A stretch of 64,000 nucleotides of DNA from Pseudogymnoascus destructans (GCF_001641265.1 NW_020167526.1:1488001-1552000), one strand, 5' to 3'; shown: positions 1 through 11,603, numbered from the stretch's first letter. Notes: generated by a model not told the origin, from the letters alone. Translations and numbers: made by a program.

Positions 1-78
1 GAGACCACCCACTACCCGTCAAACGACCAAACCACAGACAAACCACCCTCTCTACAACCCCCAGGACCCTCCACGGTC

Positions 79-1632
79 ATGCTTCCTCCAGTCCCCGTCC
101 TCAGCGATTACGGAATCTCGCCCGAAAATGGCTTCCTCCCTGATCGTCTGCCGCTGCAACACCTGCCCGACCCCTACTATAACAAGTGGGAGTCCATCGT
201 GGCCAACCTGCAGGCTCTGCTCCTGAGCAAGCGCCTCCGCGGCATCATCCACGATCTCCCTGTCCTCACTACCACCGGTCTGGAAGATGAATCCGAGTGG
301 CAGAGGGCATACATGATTCTGGCCTTTATGGCACATGGCTATATCTGGGGTGGTGAAACACCTTCAGAGGTACGTGACTATTTTCATTTACGCTCCAGCT
401 ACTGATGGACAACCTCACTAATACACCCACAGCGAGTCCCGCCATCAATCTCCATCCCGCTCCTCGCAGTGGCCGAGCACCTCGACATCCCCCCCGTAGC
501 CACCTACGCCGCCGTAGTCCTCTGGAACTTCAAACCCCTCTTCAACAGCGAGCCCATCGAGAACCTCGAGAACCTCTCCACCCTCCTCACCTTCACCGGC
601 TCCCTCGACGAATCCTGGTTCTACCTCACCTCCGTCGCCATCGAAGCCCGCGGCGGCCCCATCGTCCCCCTCATGATCTCCGCCATGACCGCCGCCCGCG
701 AAAAAGACGCCCCCTACGTAACCATCTGCCTCCGCTCCTTCGCCTCGCGCCTCGACGACCTCAGCGTCCTCCTGGTGCGCATGCATGAAAACTGCGACCC
801 ACACGTCTTCTACCACCACATCCGCCCCTTCCTCGCCGGCTCGCAAAACATGGCCGAAGCCGGCCTCCCCAACGGCGTCATCTACGACACCGGCTCGGGT
901 ACCGACACCTACAGCCAGTTCAGCGGTGGCAGTAACGCGCAGAGCTCGCTGATCCAGTTCTTCGACATCGTCCTGGGCATCCAGCACCGACCTACGGGCC
1001 AGAAATTTGATAAGGCGCACTCGGATCAGGAGGGCACCGCGCCGCCGCCAAAACACAATTTCATCCACGACATGCGCCGCTACATGCCCGGCACGCACCG
1101 TCGCTTCCTCGCGGACGTCTCGCTTTGCGCTAACATCCGCGATTTCGTCGAGAGTAGCAAGGTCGACACCGAGTTGATGGAGGCGTATGATTCGTGTCTT
1201 GCCAGTTTGCAGAATTTTAGGGATAAACACATCGCCATCGTCGCCCGCTACGTCGTCATGAAGTCCCGTGAGACTCCGCCCTGGACACGCGATGAGAGCA
1301 TCAAGCACCGTCAGAACCTCGCCTTGTCATCCTCCTCCAATAACGAGGACGGCAAGAAGCTGCGCGGGACGGGGGGGACGGCGTTGATGCCTTTCCTCAA
1401 GCAGGCGCGTGATGAGACGGTGGAGCCGGCGATTAGGCCGTGGAAGAGGAATGTGGGCGGGGGGTTTGGGAAGGTGAAGGGCGAGTCGGTTGTGAAGGCG
1501 GCGCCGGTGACGGAGGAGAAGCTGGAGAAGACGAAGAGTCAGCCGGATTTGGATTTGCAGGTTAATGGGCTTGCGGGGGAGGCGGATGTGGAGGCGGATG
1601 GGGTGGAGGGTGGGGGGTTGTGCCACTATTAA
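79..1632 (+). CDS. bna2: Indoleamine 2,3-dioxygenase (IDO family)
   Basis: Heme enzyme that oxidises L-tryptophan to N-formylkynurenine, the first step of the kynurenine route to NAD, normally cytosolic. Two exons, 79-369 and 433-1632, flank a 63-nt intron (GTACGT...CACAG); the join is in phase and gives 496 residues. Family hallmarks seen are the LPDPYY segment near the N-terminus, AYMILAFMAHGYIWGG before the intron, LPNGVIYD near residue 235, and a THRRFLAD segment whose His (about residue 319) matches the proximal heme ligand. The last 80 residues or so are a poorly conserved, charged Gly/Glu-rich tail. Filamentous fungi often carry several IDO paralogues, so the symbol marks the family and not a proven orthologue. 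No second kynurenine-pathway gene is adjacent. Confidence 0.9.
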
Positions 1633-2861
1633 AAAGATGGATGGACAAAACAGACGGACAGACGGACAAAAGCCTGGATCTTAGTTGGGAAAAGGGTCGC
1701 TGTTGTGGTTTTGGATGAAAAGTAAATGTCACGAGGTTTCGTTGGTCGATAGGGAGGGAGGGCTTTTTTTGAGCAACGTCGTGCTTTTTTTAGGTTGTTC
1801 AGGATAGCAAGACCATGACGAAGTTAAGTCATGCTGCTCTATATAGATGTTACGGCGACGCACATAGTTGGTTCGAAGGGTGGCTGACACTCAGGTCAAC
1901 TCTGTGGTTGTTCCATCAGATCGATGATGGATGGGTATATGAATTTGGATGAGAAATGATGAGATATACCTACTTTACTGGTCTTTCTGTTAGGGTGCAA
2001 TTGAATGCCCGCTGTAATTTGACCAGCGCCAATTGATTGACCAGCCTCAATATTCTCGTCGATTAGAATAATCTATGCCATCAGAACGCTTTCCCAGTCC
2101 CAGCCCAGCAGCAAATTTAAAATCCCACACCGAAAACCCGAGCGGTCAAGACACCCAGCACAACAGCCCATCAATCAACCCCACGGACTGCCTTGCCGGG
2201 GTCTCACAATCCCTAACACACCCTCTCGGCGGTTACCCCGCCGTCTGCGTTCCTGCACATCTAAACTCCCCACCATGCAGTTCCATATAGGCCCCCCCCG
2301 GCCTTCGCTGTCTAACCCGGGGAGTCGCGGTTATAACAGGCCGAGCAAAACTCTTACCGCCATCCCGTTCTCCCCCCCCCTCCCCTGTAGCACGCCATCC
2401 CGCGCGCCCTCAACCACCAAAAACACCCCGCCCCGCCCCGCCCATCAGACTTGCACGAAACGAGACCGGCGTGAGTAAGCAGGAAAATACCATACATAGT
2501 AGAGGTCGGCGATATAACCTCATTATCCCCGACGAACTGGTTCAATGGGGTGTTGTTGGGTGGAGAGTGGCGCTGCGATTGGTGCGTGGGTTTCGACGAT
2601 GTTGGATTTTTGGCGGGGCGGAGGGGGGGAGCTATGACGATAGGAGATAGCGAGGGGACGACCCCTCATTTCCCCCTCCTTCTGGGGTGAGCTGTACATT
2701 GTTTATATATTACCTCGCGCGCCCATTTCTACTTTAATTGCAAAAAAAAACATATACAAAACCCCTTGTTAAACAAACGTTGACCTTCTTTCTCTGACTC
2801 GAGACGAGAGACTTTTTACACCAGTACAGATAAGCTTGAACAGACGACCCCCCCGGCTAAA
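1633..2861. other. Intergenic, IDO to aldo/keto reductase
   Basis: No supported gene. It holds the IDO 3' flank and the reductase promoter. The second half is C-rich on the plus strand, with a tgtttatatatt stretch about 160 nt before the reductase start. Short ORFs here have no coding character. Confidence 0.6.
2227..2243. promoter_or_regulatory. Possible Zn2Cys6 factor site (CGG inverted repeat)
   Basis: A perfect 6-bp inverted repeat, cggcgg-N5-ccgccg, lies about 620 nt upstream of the reductase ATG. Fungal Zn2Cys6 activators bind CGG triplets in such arrangements. A single site in GC-rich DNA is weak evidence. Confidence 0.25.
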
Positions 2862-3959
2862 ATGGCTTCCACCGACGCCCCGAAGGATCTGCCTAAGATG
2901 CAATACCGCTTCCTGGGCCGCTCTGGTCTCCAGGTCTCCGCCATCTCTCTTGGTGGATGGCTCACCTACGGCGGGCAAGTTGAGGATGGTATGTCCCTCC
3001 CCCTCCATCCCCACACGAGCTAACCCCCCGCAGAAAAAACCTTCGCCTGCATGAAAGCCGCTTACGACGCCGGTATCAACTTCTTCGACTGCGCCGAAGG
3101 CTACGCCGCCGGCAAATCCGAGAAATCCATGGGCGCCGCCATCGCCAAGTACGGCTGGTCGCGCAACGACCTCGTCATCTCCACCAAGATCTACTGGGGC
3201 GGCGCCTTCGGGTCTAACCCCGTCAACAACGTCGGACTTTCCCGCAAGCATATCATCGAGGGCGTAAATCAGTCATTGGAGAGACTGGGGTTGGAGTATG
3301 TGGATCTGATTTATGCGCATAGACCAGATAGGAATACACCCATGGAGGAGACGGTTAGGGCGTTTAACCATGTTATTAACCAGGGCAAGGCCTTGTACTG
3401 GGGGACGTCTGAGTGGAGCGCCTCTGAGATCGCGACAGCCTGGCGCCACGCCGACCGCCTCGGCCTCATCGGTCCATTGATGGAGCAACCCGGTTACAGC
3501 ATGCTAGCGCGCGACAAGGTGGACGGGGAATTCAACCACCTATATGAGGAATTCGGCACCGGGCTCACCATCTTCAGCCCCCTCAAGACGGGCATCCTAA
3601 CAGGAAAATACAACGACGGCATCCCCGCCGACTCGCGCTACAGCCGCGACGACAAGGACCCCTTCATCCTTCGTATGACGAAGGAGTTCGGGGAGGGCAA
3701 GTGGGAGGCTCAGCTCGAGACGGTGAGGAAGTTGAAGCCTGTTGCGGATAAATTGGGCATTACGCAGGCGCAGTTGGCGTATGCGTGGGTACTCAAAAAT
3801 AAGAATGTGAGCAGTGCCATTATGGGTGCGTCGAAGCCGGAGCAGGTGTGGGAGGCTATCAAGTCGCTAGAGATGGTGGAGCTTTTGACGCCAGCGGTGT
3901 TGGAGGAGATTGAGGGGATTTTGGGGAATAAGCCAAATGTTTCGCCGAGGAGGTATTAG
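2862..3959 (+). CDS. Aldo/keto reductase, voltage-gated K+ channel beta-subunit type
   Basis: NADPH-dependent aldo/keto reductase of the AKR6-like (Kv-beta) group, 350 residues. Two exons, 2862-2988 and 3034-3959, are separated by a 45-nt intron (GTATGT...CGCAG). The start (aaaATGGCT) precedes the opening strand YRFLGRSGLQVSAISLGGW. Likely catalytic residues are D61 and Y66 (FFDCAEGY), K94 (ISTKIYW) and H138 (YAHRPD). Animal Kv-beta proteins have Asn where this has His, so an active reductase is plausible. The substrate cannot be read from sequence. It ends with TAG, showing that TAG is an ordinary stop in this genome. Confidence 0.9.
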
Positions 3960-5233
3960 ATGAAGGGGTTGGTGTTTGGTGTGTAGATATTGCATGCCTC
4001 ACTTTTTGCAAAAGGACTGCATCACCTCTTATATTGGAGTAGCTAGTAGACGACAACGCTGTTTGATTCCCTGAACTACGCCTATAATATGTGTGAGTGA
4101 CTGAGTTCATTAATACTCTTCACAGCAACAAATACCAAAATAAACGCATTAAACTCCTCAAATCCATAACCCAGATTGAGATCTATCTTCTCATCCACCG
4201 TCGTACAAATGTGTCACAAACGGTAACGCCACCTCCGACATAACCCCCCCCAACAGCCGTTTCCTCCCAAAAAAACCCAACATTTCCGTCTATATAATAA
4301 TAAGTCAGAAATCCCAGACTCCAAAAAAAATGTTCTAGCCCCAGCTTGTCTCAATCAACGAGCGAGTTCAGGGTTCGGTATTAGCTAGCGACGCCGAGCC
4401 AATACCCAGGGATGCGGGCGATAGATTGTTGTCTTCAGGTAGGACGGAGAAACCGGATCGACATGGGGTCTCCGCATAATAACTCATCACGGCGGAGTAC
4501 AGCTGGGTATGCGGCTACTGACTTTGTTATGAACAGGGTTTCTGCTCTCACATGATGCCTGTTACACAGTTCTGCGCTGTTTAAGACAAGTCGTTTTTGG
4601 GCAAAGTCGAATTAGGATAGGTAGTTTTTCCAAGCATTTAGCTGACTCTATTAGGCAATCGGTTGGACCTTCAGGAGGTTGGTTTCACAGCCGCAGTTTT
4701 CTCAGTTGATCTTCTAAAGACATGCAATGAAGGCCGGAATAGTAGGGGTGCGGCTGAATTAGAGACATATTTCTTTTCATACACTGTACCAGTAGTAGTG
4801 TAGCCTGCTGGGCTCTTGAAGCAAGGGGCCACTAATCAACCTCTCATCGCAGGTAATACTATTCTAGCAAATGTAACAAAGATAGTTGGTAAGACTTGTC
4901 GAAATAGCAAAAGAGACAATAACGGTCGGTGATGCATTTTGACATAACTGCTGAGGCAGTAGTAACGGGTGATGATGGATTTGGGATGATCAGCTATGAA
5001 AATTACGCTCCAGAGCAGCTGAGGGAAGGATCGAGACATTCCAAGACAACAATGGCCGATGCTGTCTCGGGCCTCACGGTGCCCCTGCATATAGTAACGT
5101 AAGGCGAGGCGATACACAGCATATAATTAAATGGGTTCACCAGCTATAATACCAGCATAATCCCCTTCAGATATTTTACTCTTTGGCAGCACTCTCGAAC
5201 CTACCTTCGAAAACAAACACTTACCTCCCCAAA
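3960..5233. other. Intergenic
   Basis: Nothing supported. AT-richer than the flanking genes. The ORFs in it lack domains, signal peptides or plausible starts. Confidence 0.5.
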
Positions 5234-5595
5234 ATGCACTTCTCCAAAATTCTCCCACTTGCTGCCTTAGCTTCCTTAGCTACTGCTCAAGGACCGGATT
5301 ATTGGGTAAGATTTCGTGATAACTTCTTGGAAGAGAATAAAGACAAGCTAATAGTGAATTTAATCCAGGCGAGATTTTCGACTAAGGCTGGGGAAATTTT
5401 TGACGTCACGGCGCAAGGTTGCGTCAATTTCCAGAAATCACAGTAAGCCTACACCAATCAATCAGCCTTCATAGCTCTCCAAGGTACTAACAAAACAACA
5501 GACCAATCTATAATACGCTGGTTGTGAAGATTCCGTTTCGATGCGACGTATTTGAGTGCGTCGCGACTCCTATGCTGCACTGCAGACATCTGTAG
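5234..5595 (+). CDS. Small secreted cysteine-containing protein
   Basis: Predicted 100-residue secreted protein of unknown function. The start at 5234 gives a clear signal peptide (MHFSKILPLAALASLATAQ) with likely cleavage after ATAQ or nearby; an upstream in-frame ATG at 5183 would hide it. Two exons, 5234-5442 and 5502-5595, flank a 59-nt intron with excellent signals: GTAAGC donor, TACTAAC branch site and CAG acceptor. Splicing removes an in-frame TAA and adds three cysteines, for four in the mature chain (GC, RC, EC, HC), enough for two disulfides. Composition suggests a secreted effector-like protein, which is inference only. The 3' end is uncertain: open sequence continues to 6059 and could hold further exons. 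Confidence 0.55.
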
Positions 5596-6146
5596 TAACT
5601 TGGCTAATATCGTAATAGGGCTCGAGACTGCGTTGGTAGACATGAGCCATTCTCTAACGGCGCACACGAAATTACTGAATTGCAGTTCAAGTCGGTCAAT
5701 TGCTATTTCACTTAAATGGCTATGATAGAGGAGGGATTGTGCCGAGGCTACAGTGTCTACATGCTTAGCCAAAGGATGGCGATAGGAGTGTTTGACGTGT
5801 CAAAGGTGGCTCATGTTAGCTAGTTTGAATAAATACAGATCCTAAAATTCTGCTATTTGTTTGATAAGCTCTCTTGGAACCAACTAGACTCGTAGCTGAT
5901 AAGACGGCATCATTGCTGAAAGATGGTGTTATATCGGGGACCCTGAAGATATTTGAGCAGCCCGATTATTTAGATTTTGCACTGAAACACCAGGCATTGA
6001 ATATAGCTTCAGCCCCGACAGGCACCCACTTCGAAGAGAGTACTCATAGCTCTGAATAGATGGACATCAATCACAGTCTACACTCCATATCTAAACGCAA
6101 ATACCCCTATAAATGACAAAATATACCACCATCGCCAGCTCCAGCC
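5596..6146. other. Intergenic, possible extra exon sequence
   Basis: The run 5872-6059 is open on the plus strand and protein-like, but has no ATG or clear link to the upstream secreted-protein gene. It could be a 3' exon of that gene or chance. Otherwise nothing. Confidence 0.35.
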
Positions 6147-7901
6147 CTACATCGAACTCCTCTTCCTAACCTCCTCCAACGTCCACCCCGCCCTCTCCCC
6201 AAACCTAAACGTCCTCCACGACTCCGTACTATGCAGCCTATCCAACCTCATCACCTCAAACAGCTCCTTCAGCGACGACCCATGCCCCACAACCACCACC
6301 TTCAGCCCCCTCCCCTCCCTCGCCGCATCCGCACATAACACCTCCAACATCCGCTTCATCGCCGGTGTCCTCGCATGATACGGCAGCGTCGGCCTATGAT
6401 TCGGATACGCCGGCAACCCCGACCAATCCACCGCATCGCGATGCTGCGCATGATACCCTGTTGAAAACATGGCACGCAGTTCCCTAGGGTGCGAGGGGAT
6501 GTTGAACTGGGTCGGCGGTGGGACCGGGCGCAGCGCGGGGACGATCTGGACTTGTATTTTCGGAGAGTTGGGGGGGAGGGGGAAGAAGATTCGTAGAGCG
6601 GTCTCGACCGTGCGCTTTAGGGGGGAGGTGAGGATATGGGTTACTCCGACGCGGGCGAAGTGGCTACGGATTGCGGCGGCTTGCTTGTGTCCGAGAGTGG
6701 ATAGCGGGGGGTCGGGAAATTGGATCGTGCGGTGGTTGATGTCGTAGCTTTGGACTGCCTGTGAACGGTGGGTTAGTGGAGTTGTGAGTATCTTGGGGGG
6801 CTTACCTTGGTGTGTCGCATGAAATGGACGAGGATTTGAGGAGGAGGAGGACGGGGAGGAATGGGAGGGCGGGTCAAGCGCGTGGGGGGAGAGATTGTTG
6901 GCGGTGGCCTCGTCGTCAGTGGTGGTCTCGTTGTCGGTGGTCTCGTTGTAGGCGGTATCGTTGTCGGCGGTGCTTGAACAACTGCAGGGATACTGACACT
7001 CGCTATCGATGGAGCTTTAACAGCCACGGGGACAGCGACACTTGCCGTCGGAGGTGCTTTAACAGCCGTGGGAACACTGACACCCGTTGCCGGTGGTGCT
7101 TTAACAATCGTAGGGACACTCGCTGCCGGTGGTATGTCAACAGTGACTGGCATACTCGTTGCTGGTAGCGGGCTGGTAACCGTGGAGATGCTGCTGCTTT
7201 GGGCTGACTTGGAAGGGCCGGGGGGCGGGATATGGCCTGTTGGAGGAGAGGGTGTTGTCGGTGCTGGTGCTGGGCTAACCACAGTAGAGACACTCTCCGT
7301 CGGCGGTTCAGTAATAACCCTAGGAACACTCTTCGCCGGTGGTGCATTAACAAACGTAGGGGTACTCGTTGTCGGCGGTGGGCTAATTGTCGTCGAGACT
7401 CTTGTCGTCAGTGGTGCATTAATACTCGTAGAGGCGTTGTCGGTCTGGGCTGGGGTAGGCTCTTCGATTTCTTGTTCCGAGCTGCTTTCGCCGTCGTCTC
7501 CATCGTCCCTCTTCCTCTTTCGAGTAATTGCATCCTTATCCTCACCGCCGCTTGGGTGATAGGCGTCTTCATCTTCGTCCTTGTTATCCCCCTCGTCCTC
7601 GTCACCCTCCTCGTCCTTGTCACCCTCCTCGTCCTTGTCACCCTCCTCGTCCTTGTCACCCTCCGTCCTTGTCACCCTCATCGTCCTTGTCACCCTCATC
7701 GTCCTCCGTATCCCCTCCATCACTCGCGCCAGCCTCCTCACTCATGCTGTTGAGATGATCGGCAAGCCCCTTCTCCATAGCCTCCACATCCCTCTTTGGC
7801 TCCCTCTTCTGATCCTTGACAACTCCATTACTACTACGCTTTTCTCTCTGGCTTCTCTGGCTTCTCTTCGGCCCTGAGCGGGATGGCGTGCGGGAGTTCA
7901 T
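6147..7901 (-). CDS. Histidine phosphatase (phosphoglycerate mutase) domain with acidic, Pro/Thr-rich leader; frameshift in repeat
   Basis: The C-terminal part is a histidine phosphatase superfamily domain. The strand-1 motif HFMRHTK carries the catalytic His (RHT rather than the usual RHG). After a 47-nt intron (6759-6805, GTAAGC...TTCACAG) come LTSPLKRTVETA and the second His in VVVVGHGSSLKE. The leader begins at an ATG at 7899-7901, is basic, then passes into DEEGDK hexapeptide repeats, then a long Pro/Thr/Val-rich repeat region. The acidic repeat is encoded by an 18-nt minisatellite with one 16-nt unit (7655-7670), which shifts the frame. Read literally, the leader and the phosphatase are in different frames. 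Either the gene is broken or the assembly is 2 nt short there, or translation starts at the downstream in-frame ATG near 7720. The phosphatase domain is confident; the leader and start are not. Confidence 0.6.
7591..7710. repeat. 18-nt minisatellite inside phosphatase leader
   Basis: Tandem copies of gtcaccctcctcgtcctt and close variants. Most units are 18 nt (six codons, DEEGDK on the minus strand), but the unit at 7655-7670 is 16 nt and breaks the frame. Confidence 0.85.
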
Positions 7902-8574
7902 ATCGACCAGCGGTATGCACGTAACAAAAACAAAAAGAAATGCGGGCGTGCAATAAACTGAGATACGAAAGGAGAAAGGGGAAATAAAGTAAAGAAAAAA
8001 ATGAATATATATAACAAAATAGATAGCGGCATCCAGCACCGTCGAGTCAATGGCAGAACGTCATTGTCGGCTTCATATCACTTGAATACAGCTTCCTGAA
8101 GTGTCGAGTTCGACCCTCGAAGCCCGTTCTGTTCCATTCGATGGCTTGAGACATGGTTTTCGAGGAATAGGGGTGAAACTTTGAACAAAAGAAACCCTGT
8201 GACTTATGTTGCGGAAGGTGGAAAAACAACGAGCTCAATGAAGAAGGATTGAAGCTCACAGGTCAATGCAGATGCCTGGTTGAGCTCAGAATAACGCTCT
8301 GACACACCGAATGCATGGTGAAAGGCCATTTGAAAGAACCTCCTCAAAGACACTATAATCAAGACCAGAATGTGCGAGAAAAGTTATAAGACATCAATGA
8401 TATAAATATGCAAAGGCAGCAAAAGATGAGCCTTTGTCTGTGTCTTATTTAGGAAGGAAGCAACGTAAACTTGAGGTAAACTTGACGATTATGTCACCCG
8501 TCTGTGCCTAGTTCGGATTCTTATATCCCCTGAGCAGAGACAAACTTGCTAAGCTGTCCGACTCCAATGGCCCA
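7902..8574. other. Intergenic
   Basis: Nothing supported. It would contain the promoter of the phosphatase gene, including an A-rich stretch around 7970-8030. Confidence 0.5.
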
Positions 8575-9108
8575 ATGGCAACCAGTAGTAAGCCAACGAA
8601 GGATGAAGCTCCCAGGGACGACTTGAACTCGAAAGCTAGAGCTGATGCTTGTCTCACGAGCACCGGCACTGACCCAGCCCGCCACAGCATTGAAAGTGAC
8701 AAAACTCCACAGCAAACCCAGCGACTAAATGCACACAACGTCGATAACGAGTCTCTAAAAAGAAAATCGAGACCTACCAATACCTTCCGCCCGCAATCTG
8801 AGATCGGAGATTCTTCAAGTCGATATCAGGCTCAGGCACCGACCCAGTCCGCCACAACATAGGAAACTGTCAAACCTTCGATTCTCATCAGTCACCTACC
8901 GTCAAATCCACCCTCTCAGCCCCTGAAACAAGTCTCAACCCCCTCCTCCACCGTCCTCCCTTCCCCACAAACCCCTAGATCACCAACCCAGGCGCAACAA
9001 ACATCATCCCCAACATCCCCAACATCCCCAATAGCACCACCGGCGACAATCACGCAAACCCACATCGTCGTAGCACAAAACAACCTCCTCGCCATGCAGC
9101 AAGGCTAA
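8575..9108 (+). pseudogene. Interrupted ORF of unknown family
   Basis: A 178-codon reading frame runs from ATG at 8575 to TAA at 9106-9108 and is broken only by an in-frame TAG at 8860-8862. Both halves share a Ser/Thr/Pro/Gln-rich, low-complexity style, and no domain is recognised. The TAG could be a mutated Gln codon (CAG), leaving a recently disabled gene, or the whole frame may be chance in C-rich DNA. Confidence 0.3.
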
Positions 9109-9234
9109 TCGCATCTCCCGAGGAAACGTTGCACGACATACCGACCCCCCAAGGATCTCGCTCATCACGCACTCTCCTCGCACAGGTCCCTTTCGACCGC
9201 CCTGGGGCGGCCTGCAAGGGACTACAGTAATCAC

Positions 9235-9300
9235 ACCCTTTGGCTCTGTTTCCTAAGACAGTGTGTGGGTGGCTAGATTCTCACATGGTGCACCCACCAT
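9235..9300 (+). repeat. Dispersed repeat copy A
   Basis: Near-identical in two blocks to the reverse complement of 51535-51630. The first block spans ccctttggctctgtttcc and onward to 9266; the second runs from gggtggctagattctcac to the end. Copy B has about 28 extra nt between the blocks. Likely a degraded non-coding mobile-element remnant. Confidence 0.7.
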
Positions 9301-9478
9301 TACATCTGTGTCTTCTATCGTTTAAAAGTCAGAGTTACATATTCCTAGCTCTTATGTTCAAAGTAGTCGCTTGCTTAGTGTGCCCTGTACTTGTCTTGTA
9401 ATCGGTGCTGCTTCCGCTATGTGGTAGTGGCTATGAGGAGGCTTTCTGTAATGGCGATATATTTGCTTAATCGTATAA

Positions 9479-9644
9479 CATAGCTACTCTCTCCTACGAG
9501 AGCTATGAGGGAAGCTGTCAATTATGTGTATTTGGCATAGTGCGTCATGCGCTAACCTATGCTCATAACCTGTTGAACACAGGTTATGAGCCTGGGTTAG
9601 CAACTGTGGTGTATATACAGTATAGGGGCTATATATACACAGTT
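9479..9644. repeat. Cluster of three inverted repeats
   Basis: (1) catagct...agctatg arms around 9479-9508. (2) 23-nt arms 9551-9573 and 9579-9601 matching at 21 positions with a 5-nt loop. (3) 15/16-nt arms 9602-9617 and 9630-9644. Such stacked hairpins suggest a MITE-like remnant or a structured RNA; there is no coding content. Confidence 0.7.
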
Positions 9645-10630
9645 GGTATACAGGCTACGCATGTGCAGCGTACTACCAGGAACGCAGTTCTAAACAAGAA
9701 GGTTACCATACAAAATTCGCGTGATTGTGGGAAGGGGTCCGGTCCGGTATTAGGAGGTTTCCGCTACAGCCGAGTCCGCTATAGGCAGTGATTTAGGGAC
9801 GCCGGCGTAGGTTGGGGGTCGTGGATCGGATTCATGCCTTCTCGGTCGGTGGGAGGAAATCGGACACCGCCGCTGACTTGCAATAGGTGCCGAGTCGCGC
9901 CAGTAACCACTCTTGCTTGTGGCCGAGTCTGGGGCGACGAGAAGGTCTGACCTTACGAGTCTATAAGGCCGTTTGTACCTACGGACAAGCTATTCCAACA
10001 TCTGTACGACGCAGCCCACCGACGACGATCATCCAATATTTGACATCACCACTCTCTCACTTACCACGAAGAATACCGACTCCACGCCACATACCCTCAA
10101 GATCTCACACCATCAGGACGTCTGAAAAGCATCACCCAAAATCCACACCTGTCACCCACGACAAACGTAAACCCCTCAGATCTCAAAAGTAAGTCGCTCC
10201 AGACAAATAAATCTCTAGCGCTCTCCAACGCAAACATAAACGCCACGGCCAACCAGATCGCGGCTGGTGGTACGACATTCCTGAACGGTACAAGGCCCCG
10301 TCAACTCCCCGCTGGCGCCTCGACCGAAATGCGCGATATGCGAGTCGGGGACCTCGTTTTCGTCACTCCCACGCAGGTGCAAAAAGTGACAGGTTCTGCA
10401 GGAAGTAAGGGGCATTGATGGCATTGATACGTACGTACACTGCCGTTTCCTTTTCCCTCCCCCTTTTCTCGGCGCTGGATATAATAATCGCTATACTCGC
10501 CAATATCAATTAGGGGAATCCCCAGTCCGGCGGGGCGGGGCGGGGACGGGAGAAGTCCAAGTGGGCCGATTATTGGCCTTGCATACCCACTGTTGTGGAG
10601 GGGACGGCCGAGGTCGCCCGGAGGTAGGCG

Positions 10631-10855
10631 GTGATAGTCCACTATGGTTGATGATAGTCCACTATGGTTGATGATAGTCCACTATGGTTGATGATAGTCC
10701 ACTATGGTTGAGGATGGTTGAGGATGGTTGAGGATGGTTGGATTATTGTTGATGCTGGTTGACGATGGTTGATGATGATTGACGATGGTTGACGATGTTG
10801 ATGATGGTTGACAATGGTTGATGATGGTTGACAATGGTTGACAATGGTTGATGCA
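10631..10855. repeat. 20-nt minisatellite grading into 10-nt repeats
   Basis: Four 20-nt units of the form atgatagtccactatggttg (10631-10710) are followed by three aggatggttg units. Degenerate gatggttga-type repeats then continue to about 10855. Confidence 0.9.
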
Positions 10856-10940
10856 CAATTGCCGCTAGAGGGCGAGGTTGGCACCTTGGCACCGCAAACA
10901 GCCGCCTGGGCCAGATTAAGTATCTCATACGACAGATTTG

Positions 10941-10947
10941 GTGTTGG

Positions 10948-10981
<34 letters not shown>

Positions 10982-10982
10982 G
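10941..10982. repeat. GTT microsatellite
   Basis: An almost pure GTT trinucleotide run. A minus-strand poly-Thr ORF across it is an artefact of the repeat. Confidence 0.95.
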
Positions 10983-11603
10983 CCATTATTCCCATTATTC
11001 CGTACCCCTTTTATTTTATTTATTTACTCGTTATAGACATCTATTGTAACGGGAATAATATGGCCATTGCACGCATTCCAATATCGAACTGAGCGATATT
11101 GGTGGTCCTTGGGTGGTTTTCGTAGTTGGGCCGGCTATCCAATATTGTCTCTCGTCGGGGTGAAACCAAGTAAACCCACTCGCTCCCTCGTCCTTTTCAC
11201 TCCCTCACCCTCACCCTCACCCTCACCCCAACTCTCTCTTCGCCCTCAACAAGACTCTGCATCGCCAGCAGATATCCTTTACACTCGCCTGTCCACTACT
11301 TTACTGTCTGTGGGATACTTCAATTGGTTCGTGTCTCGATATATACCTTGGGCCTGCAACGGAAATATACAGAGAGAGCGGAGCAGGCTGGGACAGCTGC
11401 TACTACACACACTATCACCACATCATCGGATTGTCTCTCTATACAACCATTACACCGTCCGCCGAAAGTTTATCCAGTCGACAGCCTCCCGACAGTATAT
11501 CTGATCGACAGCTCCCCCCTTCACCACCTCCAATCGACCCTTACCACACCAAACCACCTGTCTCCTCAACAACCACACCCACACACTCTCCCTCAACCAC
11601 ACG

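Larger units (their letters stand above)
9109..11603. other. Gene-poor stretch with repeats
   Basis: No gene supported over about 2.5 kb. It holds a dispersed repeat copy, three hairpins, a 20-nt minisatellite and a GTT microsatellite, listed separately. A CCCTCA hexamer run lies near 11200-11225. Confidence 0.6.

Noticed and set aside
10702..10995. Minus-strand frame with poly-Thr and NHRQ-like repeats
   Set aside because: It is the translation of the GTT microsatellite and the adjacent minisatellite.
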